Below, piece by piece: positions 1 through 5,495 of a stretch of DNA of 5,633 nucleotides. Both the position numbers and the translations under genes were made by a program. The notes beneath the pieces are model-generated. The model searched no databases and had not been told where the DNA came from. It was given only the letters and a program-made list of their open reading frames with translations. Position 1 is the first letter of the stretch. Each line of letters begins with the position of its first letter. The DNA is from Smithella sp. ME-1 (GTDB taxonomy: Bacteria; Desulfobacterota; Syntrophia; Syntrophales; Smithellaceae): positions 1 through 5,633 of the forward strand of contig AWGX01000956.1 in NCBI GenBank assembly GCA_000495415.1, written 5' to 3'.

Positions 1-24
1 GAAACGTTAAAAAATAAAGAGGCG
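1..24 (+). repeat. Terminal inverted repeat, left copy (24 bp exact)
   Basis: Bases 1-24 are identical to the reverse complement of 5610-5633, beginning with GAAACGTT and ending with GAGGCG. After one mismatch (base 25) four more bases agree (26-29), then similarity ends. On the minus strand this copy encodes the last five residues and the stop of the helicase, where the family would be expected to continue. This copy is therefore the suspect one. A shared overlap at a broken assembly-graph node or a fold-back chimera would both look like this. Confidence 0.95.
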
Positions 25-873
25 CAATTTTTTATCGTTAGTTCTTCTTAAAATATCCGCAACCGTCGGTGAAACCTTTTTCCCTTCCAAAAAAGGATGC
101 AAACATCCTGAAGGATGAAGAAAAAGAGGATAGAGCGGCACAGGGCGTTTTTCTTCCCTGATCACTACGCATTTTTTTTTACGGATTGTTTTCAGCCACC
201 GGGCGATTTCTTCGCCGTTGCCGATTGTCGCCGATAAAAGCAGCAGATTAATTCGCGCCGGAAGGTAAATCATTATTTCTTCCCAGACAACGCCGCGATC
301 GGCATCACCCAGGAAATGTGCTTCATCCAGAATCACCAGATCGCATTTCAAGTCCAAGCCCTGATGCATGGCGTCGTAGAGCTGATTGCGCAGTATTTCC
401 GTAGTGCCGACAATAATCGGCGCTTCGGTATTTTCTTTTGTGTCGCCGGTGATGATGCCTACATTTTCCGGATCGAAGTGCAGGCCAAACTCAACCCACT
501 TGGAATTGGAAAGCGCTTTCAGCGGAGAGGCGTACCAGGCTCGCCCACCCTGCTCCATCACGGATAAAATAGCTTCCCGCGCTATCCATGTTTTTCCTGA
601 ACCCGTGGGTGCGATTACCAGACAATCGGTTTTTTTGATTGCCTCCAAAGCTTTGACTTGAAAATCATCGGGAACAAAAGTGGCGGGATGTGGCTTACCG
701 ATTTTGGCCAGAATATTTTTTAGAGACGAAGCTATTTCCGGCTTGTAATAAGATTCTTTCCGCTTTGATTTTCTTCCTTCCGAGGAACGTCTGAAATGGA
801 ATGACTTCTTTCTTTTTTCAATTTTTTCTTGCATTTTAATTACGATCTTAAGAAATGATAGAGACGTTGTCAT
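7..873 (-). CDS. Ski2-like DEAD/DEAH-box helicase, N-terminal RecA domain only (3' truncated)
   Basis: An ATP-dependent superfamily 2 helicase of the Ski2/Mtr4-like group, which in general unwinds structured RNA; the substrate here is unknown. Visible motifs: Q-motif glutamine at residue 72, Walker A APTGSGKT at 88-95, SPLKAL at 116-121, TTEILRN at 157-163, Walker B DEAH at 183-186 followed by the RG-VWEE-LP pattern typical of Ski2-like proteins, and motif III SAT at 214-216. The N-terminal 65 residues are very basic. Only 288 residues are present, whereas such helicases normally have a second RecA domain and run to several hundred residues more; motifs IV-VI are absent. The last five residues (RLFIF) and the TAA at 7-9 lie wholly inside a 24-base repeat of the other window end, so the stop is probably artificial. 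The start is uncertain: ATG at 873 sits in a hairpin with a poor ribosome site, and an in-frame ATG ends at 834 (Met14). It lies 69 bases after tyrS with no terminator seen between them. Confidence 0.85.
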   Translation of the reverse strand: MTTSLSFLKIVIKMQEKIEKRKKSFHFRRSSEGRKSKRKESYYKPEIASSLKNILAKIGKPHPATFVPDDFQVKALEAIKKTDCLVIAPTGSGKTWIAREAILSVMEQGGRAWYASPLKALSNSKWVEFGLHFDPENVGIITGDTKENTEAPIIVGTTEILRNQLYDAMHQGLDLKCDLVILDEAHFLGDADRGVVWEEIMIYLPARINLLLLSATIGNGEEIARWLKTIRKKKCVVIREEKRPVPLYPLFLHPSGCLHPFLEGKKVSPTVADILRRTNDKKLRLFIF

Positions 874-906
874 TGCCCAACTCGCTGACCGGCGAATGAC
901 ATTTTT
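868..906 (+). terminator. Hairpin plus T-run on the plus strand, over the helicase start
   Basis: TGTCATT-GCC at 868-877 pairs with GGC-(g)-AATGACA at 891-901, giving ten base pairs with a one-base bulge and a loop of about 13 bases. TTTTT follows at 902-906 on the plus strand, so it has the form of an intrinsic terminator for plus-strand (antisense) transcription. No plus-strand gene needs it. In the minus-strand mRNA the same hairpin would enclose the ATG at 871-873, and no T-run follows there, so it is not a tyrS terminator. It could instead be a member of a dispersed palindromic repeat family. Confidence 0.4.
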
Positions 907-942
907 GTAAGAAACGAGACAGAGCCGCGCAAAAAAGTAAAT

Positions 943-2229
943 TTAATCTTTTATTTTAACCTTTAAATACTTCTTTTTACCTTTTCTCATGAGGACTTCT
1001 TTATTATTACCAAAATCGGCCAAAGTAAGTTTTTCATCAATGGATTTTACTGGCTGGTTGTTGACATAAATTCCACTTTGCTCAATTAGCCGTTTGGCTT
1101 CAGAAATGGATCCCGTTGTTCCAGATGCAGAACAAATTGTTGTAATTAGCACGCCTTTTTCCAGATCATTTGGTGAAATTTCATAAAATTTAATTGCCGA
1201 CGTATCACTGGATGCAGCCTCACGTGGTATGGAACTGGAGGGAAACATATCGGCATCCACCGGGCGGGAATGAAACGCTTCCATCGAAGCGCGCCATGCG
1301 TCTTCAGCCGCTTTTGTTCCGTGAGTAATCTTTGTCGCTTCAAAGGCAAGTACCGTTTTAGCCATGTTGAGTTGAGCATCAGAGAGTTTTTTGACAATTT
1401 TTATTTCTTCAAGCGGCAGCAAGGTGAATAATTTCAGAAATCTTTCCAGATCGGCATCATCGCAGTTAACCCAGTACTGATAATATTCGTACGGGCTGGT
1501 CAAAGTACAGTCCAACCAGATTGTTCCTTTCTCTGTTTTTCCCATCTTCTGACCAAGGGATGTGGTTATTAAAGGAAATGTAACGGCATGAGCGTCTTTG
1601 GCGGCTATTTTGCGAATCAGTTCCGTGCCGGCCAGCATGTTGCCCCACTGGTCGTTGCCGCCCATTTGCAAAGCACAGCCGTAATTCTGGAACAGATAAA
1701 GGAAATCATAACCCTGAAGAACCATATAATTAAATTCGATAAAATTCAGGCCCTTTTCCATTCTGATTTTATAGCTCTCCGCCGCCAGCATTTTGTTCAC
1801 GCTGAAATGCCGGCCTATGTCTCTTAAAAATTCAATGTAGTTGATTTTTGTCAGCCAGTCGGCATTGTTTAAAAGGAGTGCTTTGCCGTCGGAGAAATCA
1901 AGGTATTGAGAAAGTTGTTTTCCAAGACACTTTGCGTTGTAGTCAATCTGCTCACGCGTTAAAACCTGACGCATTTCCGTTTTACCGCTGGGATCACCGA
2001 TTAAACCTGTACCACCGCCGACCAGCGCAATTGGTCTGTTTCCGCTTTTCTGTATATGCACCAAAGACATGATCGGCACAAGAGAGCCGATGTGCAGACT
2101 GGTTGCCGTAGGATCAAACCCGATATAACAGGTAATCGGCCCTCCGGCGAAAAGTTTTTTGATCAAAGTCTCATCGGTTACCTGTTCGATAAAACCTCTT
2201 TCTTTTAAAATATCGTAAGCACTTTTCAT
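943..2229 (-). CDS. tyrS: Tyrosyl-tRNA synthetase (TyrRS)
   Basis: A cytosolic class I aminoacyl-tRNA synthetase that joins tyrosine to tRNA-Tyr using ATP. At 428 residues it has the usual bacterial TyrRS length. The HIGH signature appears as HIGS at 46-49, after YIGFDPTATSL whose Tyr35 and Asp39 belong to the tyrosine and ATP pocket. Further pocket motifs are YMVLQGYDF at 168-176 and GGNDQWGN at 190-197. The KMSKS loop is KMGKT at 228-232. A C-terminal S4-like RNA-binding domain (about 365-428) starts near TTGSISEAKRLIEQSGIYVN and ends in a lysine-rich tail. The start is ATG at 2227-2229, with AAGAGG at 2239-2244 nine bases upstream. That ribosome site overlaps the ymdB stop, which suggests translational coupling. 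Only 13 bases separate the two genes, so there is no room for a T-box leader. No hairpin terminator is visible after the stop. Confidence 0.97.
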   Translation of the reverse strand: MKSAYDILKERGFIEQVTDETLIKKLFAGGPITCYIGFDPTATSLHIGSLVPIMSLVHIQKSGNRPIALVGGGTGLIGDPSGKTEMRQVLTREQIDYNAKCLGKQLSQYLDFSDGKALLLNNADWLTKINYIEFLRDIGRHFSVNKMLAAESYKIRMEKGLNFIEFNYMVLQGYDFLYLFQNYGCALQMGGNDQWGNMLAGTELIRKIAAKDAHAVTFPLITTSLGQKMGKTEKGTIWLDCTLTSPYEYYQYWVNCDDADLERFLKLFTLLPLEEIKIVKKLSDAQLNMAKTVLAFEATKITHGTKAAEDAWRASMEAFHSRPVDADMFPSSSIPREAASSDTSAIKFYEISPNDLEKGVLITTICSASGTTGSISEAKRLIEQSGIYVNNQPVKSIDEKLTLADFGNNKEVLMRKGKKKYLKVKIKD

Positions 2230-2238
2230 CAGGTGTTG

Positions 2239-2244
2239 CCTCTT
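2239..2244 (-). promoter_or_regulatory. tyrS ribosome binding site overlapping the ymdB stop
   Basis: AAGAGG on the minus strand, nine bases before the tyrS ATG. Its first two bases are the last two of the ymdB TAA stop (2243-2245) read on that strand. Ribosomes finishing ymdB would therefore sit on the tyrS initiation region. Confidence 0.7.
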
Positions 2245-3031
2245 ATGAATCTTTTAACTTAATGCTGATTCTCTCAACAGAATTCGCTTTGCCGCTCACT
2301 GAATCTATATCCACGATTACTCCCTGCATTCTGATATCTTCTTTGGCGACCTCGAATTTATTGGGCATCTGTGTCAAAAATCTTTCAATAATTGCTTCTT
2401 TATTAATTCCGATAACGGAATTAAAAGGACCGGTCATACCCGCATCACTGATATACGCCGTCCCTTGAGGAAGAATTTCCTCATCAGCAGTCTGCACATG
2501 GGTATGAGTGCCGATAACAGCAGACACTTCACCATCGAGATACCAGCCCAGAGCTTTTTTTTCGGAAGTCGCTTCCGCGTGCATATCCACTACAATAATT
2601 TTCGTCTTTTCTCTTAACTCGGCGACTTTATTCTTTGCCGTTATAAAAGGACAATCACTGGGGCTCATAAAAACCCGTCCGGCCAAATTAAGAATACCTA
2701 CATACTCTCCTGTTCTAAGGAGTATCAGAGCAGTTCCAGTACCGGGAGCTGCGGATGGATAATTAGCCGGCCGTAAAAGCCTTTCAAAATCTCCGATAAA
2801 CTCCAGCACTTCTTTCTTATTCCAGATATGATTGCCGGAAGTAAGCACATCAATATTACATTTAAAAAGTTCTTCGACAACCTTCTGGGTCACGCCGAAT
2901 CCGGCAGCGACATTCTCACAATTGGCAATGACTAAGTCAATTTTTTTTCTGGAAATCAGGGCAGGCAAAAGTTCTCTCACTGCCATTCTTCCCGGAGAAC
3001 CGATTATGTCGCCAATAAAAAATATTTTCAT
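2243..3031 (-). CDS. ymdB: YmdB/TIGR00282-family metallophosphoesterase
   Basis: A cytosolic dinuclear-metal phosphoesterase; the Bacillus subtilis member hydrolyses 2',3'-cyclic AMP and affects biofilm and motility decisions. The 262-residue length matches the family. The metal and catalytic set is complete: Asp8 (GDIIGSPGR), Glu39-Asn40 (ANCENVAAGFG), Asn67-His68 (TSGNHIW), His151 (VDMHAEATSEKKA) and His176/His178 (GTHTHVQTAD). The first five positions match the B. subtilis numbering and the last histidines are shifted by one residue. Later family signatures are SDAGMTGP (195-202) and the NSVIGINKE segment. The start is ATG at 3029-3031, with an AAGGGG ribosome site nine bases upstream. The gene follows rny, as in many bacteria, but a strong terminator lies between them, so ymdB-tyrS probably has its own promoter. 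The precise substrate in this organism is not shown by the sequence. Confidence 0.95.
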   Translation of the reverse strand: MKIFFIGDIIGSPGRMAVRELLPALISRKKIDLVIANCENVAAGFGVTQKVVEELFKCNIDVLTSGNHIWNKKEVLEFIGDFERLLRPANYPSAAPGTGTALILLRTGEYVGILNLAGRVFMSPSDCPFITAKNKVAELREKTKIIVVDMHAEATSEKKALGWYLDGEVSAVIGTHTHVQTADEEILPQGTAYISDAGMTGPFNSVIGINKEAIIERFLTQMPNKFEVAKEDIRMQGVIVDIDSVSGKANSVERISIKLKDS

Positions 3032-3057
3032 TTACTTTTTCCCCTTTTATCGCCGCG

Positions 3058-3093
3058 CAAAAAATCTATACCTTTTCTGCTTATTAAAGTCCA
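3058..3093 (-). promoter_or_regulatory. Candidate sigma-70 promoter for ymdB-tyrS
   Basis: TGGACT at 3088-3093 resembles a -35 box (4 of 6) and TATAGA at 3065-3070 a -10 box (4 of 6), separated by 17 bases, with a predicted start near 3058. The match is only moderate. The position supports it: a promoter is expected between the strong rny terminator and ymdB, and the start would leave a short leader containing the AAGGGG ribosome site (3041-3046). Confidence 0.4.
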
Positions 3094-3094
3094 G

Positions 3095-3109
3095 TCACTT
3101 GTAAAGTGA
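3095..3109. promoter_or_regulatory. Perfect palindrome, possible operator upstream of ymdB
   Basis: TCACTT and AAGTGA form a perfect 6+6 palindrome around a three-base centre, one base upstream of the candidate -35 box. This geometry suits binding by a dimeric regulator. As RNA it would form only a weak hairpin with no T-run. No regulator is encoded in the window, so its function is unknown. Confidence 0.35.
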
Positions 3110-3127
3110 ATAAATTAAAAGACATTT

Positions 3128-3183
3128 AAAATAAAAAAACCCCACGGCTTATCCCAAAGAAACTTATTGAGATTGCCGCGGGG
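3128..3183 (-). terminator. Strong intrinsic terminator of rny
   Basis: On the minus strand CCCCGCGGC (3183-3175) pairs with GCCGTGGGG (3148-3140), nine pairs with one G-U. The helix continues as ATCTCAA with TTGGGAT (seven pairs, one G-U) around a nine-base loop. TTTTTTTATTTT follows at 3139-3128. The stem starts five bases after the rny stop. On the plus strand the sequence after the stem is also T-rich (TAGTTTTATTT), so the element might be partly bidirectional. Confidence 0.93.
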
Positions 3184-3188
3184 TAGTT

Positions 3189-4757
3189 TTATTTCGCGAA
3201 ATCGGAAACGCGGGTTTCTCTGATTACGGTAACTTTTATCTGCCCGGGATAAGTAAGTTCGCTTTCAATCTTCTTGACTATATCCTTGCACAGCATTGTG
3301 GCATCATTTTCGGATATCTTTTCATTTTCCACAAGAATACGGATTTCACGACCCGCCTGAATGGCAAAACATTTGTCAACACCATTAAATGAGTTGGCGA
3401 TTTTTTCCAGACCTTCCAGACGCTTGACGTAAGTTTCCAGCATCTCGCGACGCGCACCGGGTCTGGCGGCAGAAAGTGTATCCGCAGCCTGAACCAGAAC
3501 GCCAAGCAGCGTATTGTTTCGTCCGTCATCATGATGAGTAGCGATTGCCTGAGCAATGCGGGGATTCTCGCCGAAACGTTTGGCGTAATCTGCTCCGATA
3601 GCCGCATGCGTTCCTTCCACCTTATGATCTATCGCCTTACCGATATCATGCAAAAGTCCCGCGCGTTTGGCTTCTTTAACGTTTACTTTCAATTCCGAAG
3701 CCATAATACCGGTAAGATAAGCAACATCCATGGAATGCTGCAAAACATTCTGTGAATAACTGGTACGGTATTTAAGAGAACCCAGCATATTGATTATCTC
3801 GGGATGGATATCATGAACACCGACATCAAAAGATGCCTTCTCCCCGGTTTCTCTGATTATTTGATCAACTTCTACTCTTACCTTCTTAACAATTTCCTCT
3901 ATACGACCCGGATGAATTCTTCCATCCTGTATCAACCTCTCCAGGGAAATTCTGGCAACTTCCCTTCTGATAGGATCAAAGCTGGATAGAACGACAGCTT
4001 CCGGGGTATCATCAATAATTAAATCTATTCCTGTTGCTGCTTCAATCGCGCGGATATTTCTGCCTTCACGACCGATAATGCGTCCTTTCATTTCTTCGCT
4101 GGGCAGATTAACTGCCGAAACAGTTTTTTCAGCCACAACATCTCCCGCATAACGCTGAATAGCGTACGCGACAATTTCCTGTGCCTTTTTATCAGCGGCT
4201 AATTTAGCTTCATCTTCAATTTTACGGACAATCACCGCGGCTTCCTGTTTGGCATCAGCTTCCATAGACTGAATCAATATTTTCTTTGCTTCTTCCGCAG
4301 ACATTCCCGCTATTTTTTCGAGTTTTTCGTTCTGCTCATCAAGAGCGGCATCCAACTTGCGGCGTTTTTCTTCAATGGACGCTTCTTTGTTGCCTATTAA
4401 TTTTTCACGTCCTTCAACACTTGATTCCTTTTGCGTTAGCAAATCGGCTTTTTTATCCAGGTTTTCTTCCTTGGCACGAATTCTTTTTTCCCGTGCGTCA
4501 AAATCACTTCTTCTTTCTTTTGCTTCGTTATCAAATTCGGCTTTCATCTTCAGGAGGTTTTCCTTCGCTTGAAGTATCGCCTCCTTTTTAATGGTTTCCG
4601 CCTCCTTCTTCGCTTCTTCAGCGATACGCACCATTAATTTTTTCGATGACTTAATTTCTCTGGCTGCGAGAGCCTGTTTCAAAATAAAGCCGATAATAAT
4701 ACCTGAAACAACAGCCACAACCAAAACTACAACTGATACACCGGCTATCCAATACAT
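3189..4757 (-). CDS. rny: Ribonuclease Y (membrane-anchored endoribonuclease)
   Basis: RNase Y, an endonuclease that starts mRNA decay from the inner face of the cytoplasmic membrane. The 522-residue length and domain order are standard. An N-terminal transmembrane helix spans about residues 3-26 ([20 protein letters not shown]). A long charged coiled coil rich in Lys, Glu and Ala covers about 30-200. The KH domain begins near 215, with the RNA-binding GREG loop at 229-232 ([15 protein letters not shown]). The HD phosphohydrolase domain has His341, the His370-Asp371 pair (LLHDIGKA), His408-His409 (ATHHDDG) and Asp426 ([11 protein letters not shown]), so the metal site is complete. The C-terminal domain ends [13 protein letters not shown]. 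The start is ATG at 4755-4757, eight bases after a perfect AAGGAGGT. The gene lies between 6S RNA and ymdB and ends at a strong terminator. Its leader of about 240 bases holds several alternative hairpins. Confidence 0.98.
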   Translation of the reverse strand: MYWIAGVSVVVLVVAVVSGIIIGFILKQALAAREIKSSKKLMVRIAEEAKKEAETIKKEAILQAKENLLKMKAEFDNEAKERRSDFDAREKRIRAKEENLDKKADLLTQKESSVEGREKLIGNKEASIEEKRRKLDAALDEQNEKLEKIAGMSAEEAKKILIQSMEADAKQEAAVIVRKIEDEAKLAADKKAQEIVAYAIQRYAGDVVAEKTVSAVNLPSEEMKGRIIGREGRNIRAIEAATGIDLIIDDTPEAVVLSSFDPIRREVARISLERLIQDGRIHPGRIEEIVKKVRVEVDQIIRETGEKASFDVGVHDIHPEIINMLGSLKYRTSYSQNVLQHSMDVAYLTGIMASELKVNVKEAKRAGLLHDIGKAIDHKVEGTHAAIGADYAKRFGENPRIAQAIATHHDDGRNNTLLGVLVQAADTLSAARPGARREMLETYVKRLEGLEKIANSFNGVDKCFAIQAGREIRILVENEKISENDATMLCKDIVKKIESELTYPGQIKVTVIRETRVSDFAK

Positions 4758-4765
4758 AAAATGTT

Positions 4766-4773
4766 ACCTCCTT
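4766..4773 (-). promoter_or_regulatory. rny ribosome binding site (full anti-SD match)
   Basis: AAGGAGGT lies eight bases before the rny ATG and is the strongest ribosome site in the window. It fixes the rny start at 4757 and rules out the overlapping out-of-frame reading that begins further upstream. Confidence 0.85.
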
Positions 4774-4814
4774 CTTGCTCCTCCGGAAAACCCACTTCTC
4801 AACTTGTAAACCTG

Positions 4815-4925
4815 CACAGTTAATACTGTAGAACATCTCTCCGGCAGAGCTATATTTTAACCTCGCGGCTGGCATACAATTACCGATAGTCACAACCGCG
4901 AGAAATTCAGCGAGGTTAATACCTC
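4815..4925 (-). promoter_or_regulatory. Structured 5' leader of rny with alternative pairings
   Basis: Four minus-strand segments can pair in two exclusive ways: GAGGT (4925-4921), AACCTCGC (4917-4910), CTCGCGG (4902-4896) and CCGCGAGGTT (4868-4859). Fold A pairs the first with the second (ATTA loop) and the third with the fourth (seven pairs, 27-base loop). Fold B pairs the second with the fourth (eight pairs). A further hairpin, ACAGT-ATTA-ACTGT (4828-4815), repeats the ATTA loop. No T-run follows segment four, so this is not a classical terminator. It matches no riboswitch I recognise. The pairing is visible in sequence; a regulatory role is inference. Confidence 0.35.
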
Positions 4926-4985
4926 TAACTTTCTCCAATTTTATATTGCTATTTTTAAAAGGCGGAAAAGATATTTCACTGGAAA

Positions 4986-5006
4986 GCGGGACACTAAAAC
5001 CCCCGC
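4986..5006 (-). terminator. Possible weak terminator at the 6S RNA 3' end
   Basis: GCGGG (5006-5002) can pair with CCCGC (4990-4986) around an 11-base loop, followed by TTTCC. The upstream arm is also the 3' strand of the 6S closing helix, so the two structures compete. The short T-tract makes it weak; the TTTT directly after the 6S helix (4999-4996) may contribute to 3' end formation. Confidence 0.3.
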
Positions 5007-5184
5007 ATATGCCGTGTTAATAGCCATTTTGAACCTTCTTGCAAAGTGGGCACCTGTATTGGTTGTTTCAGGCTTTCTGCTTGCCGATAAACGGAAAAGC
5101 AGCTATGCACACCGCAATCAAGGAAAGGTCCCAGGTCAAAAATGTTGGCTCAAAGACAAATACTAATCACGTACATCGCAGGGG
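5000..5184 (-). ncRNA. ssrS: 6S RNA (SsrS)
   Basis: 6S RNA mimics an open promoter and sequesters the sigma-70 RNA polymerase holoenzyme. The location directly after zapA is the classic proteobacterial one, and the roughly 185-nt length matches E. coli (184 nt). The two ends form a long helix with only single-base bulges: CCCCTGCG (5184-5177) with TGCGGGGG (5007-5000), ATGT (5176-5173) with GCAT (5012-5009), and CGTG (5171-5168) with CACG (5016-5013). The apical hairpin is CTGCTT...AAGCAG (5102-5077) with an inner CCG/CGG and a TTTAT loop. A small 3' hairpin, ACTTT-GCAAG-AAGGT (5047-5033), corresponds to the central-bubble hairpin of the E. coli RNA. GAGCC near 5151-5147 aligns with GAGCC at the E. 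coli pRNA start. The 5' end is set by the helix and may be off by a few bases. No clear promoter is seen in the 14 bases after zapA, so it may be processed from a zapA transcript or use a promoter inside zapA. Confidence 0.9.
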
Positions 5185-5198
5185 CGAACAAGAGCTTG

Positions 5199-5477
5199 CT
5201 AAATTACTTCATCAATCAGTTGAATTAATTTTTCGGCTCTGCTTTCGATCTGATCGCAGAGTTCCTCGTTAACTCCTTTTAATTTTAACAACTCTTCCGA
5301 AATGTTTAAAGCCGCCAGGATGGCCACGTTTAAAGTCTTTATTCCGTTACCGGAGCGCAAAACCTCATCCATTTTTTCGTTTACGAACCGGACAACGTTT
5401 GCCACTTCTTCATCTTCTGAATCGCTTAAAACAGAAAGTTCCTGCCCCAATACCGTTATTTTGTGACTATTTTTCAA
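5199..5477 (-). CDS. zapA: Cell division protein ZapA
   Basis: A small cytosolic protein that binds and cross-links FtsZ filaments and stabilises the division ring. The 92 residues fit the family. The N-terminal beta-rich FtsZ-binding domain (about 1-45) shows the family pattern ITVLGQELSVLSDSEDEEV followed by VNEKMDEV. The NVAILAALNISEELLKLK segment (about 50-67) leads into a C-terminal coiled coil ending QLIDEVI. The start must be TTG at 5475-5477: upstream in frame there is no ATG or GTG before the zapB stop. An AGGG ribosome site (5486-5489) lies eight bases before it. The gene follows the ZapB-like gene by 18 bases in the same frame and precedes 6S RNA by 14 bases. The TTG start and modest ribosome site suggest limited translation, which is inference. 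Confidence 0.94.
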   Translation of the reverse strand: MKNSHKITVLGQELSVLSDSEDEEVANVVRFVNEKMDEVLRSGNGIKTLNVAILAALNISEELLKLKGVNEELCDQIESRAEKLIQLIDEVI

Positions 5478-5495
5478 AACACACGCCCTGGAAGC

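Noticed and set aside
316..661. Plus-strand open frames opposite the helicase, and similar plus-strand frames opposite tyrS, ymdB and rny
   Set aside because: They are mirror frames of well-supported minus-strand genes, with no ribosome sites or recognisable domains.
924..936. Thirteen-base direct repeat GCCGCGCAAAAAA, also at 3052-3064
   Set aside because: A 13-base match containing six A's is within chance expectation for a window of this size, and the two sites have different contexts (after tyrS and in the ymdB leader).
2230..2242. T-box or other tRNA-sensing leader for tyrS
   Set aside because: Only 13 bases separate ymdB and tyrS, which is too short for any leader.
4651..4938. Open reading frame of 95 codons across the rny leader into rny
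   Set aside because: It starts with TTG, overlaps rny in another frame, turns Cys- and Tyr-rich inside the rny coding region, and resembles no known family.
4935..4980. Promoter for rny with TATAAA-like sequence near 4940-4950
   Set aside because: The -10-like box has no acceptable -35 at proper spacing in an AT-rich stretch, so I could not support a specific promoter.
4758..4999. Remnant of a 5-formyltetrahydrofolate cyclo-ligase gene (ygfA), which often follows ssrS in other Proteobacteria
   Set aside because: None of the frames in this gap shows the family's motifs; only the structured leader is visible.
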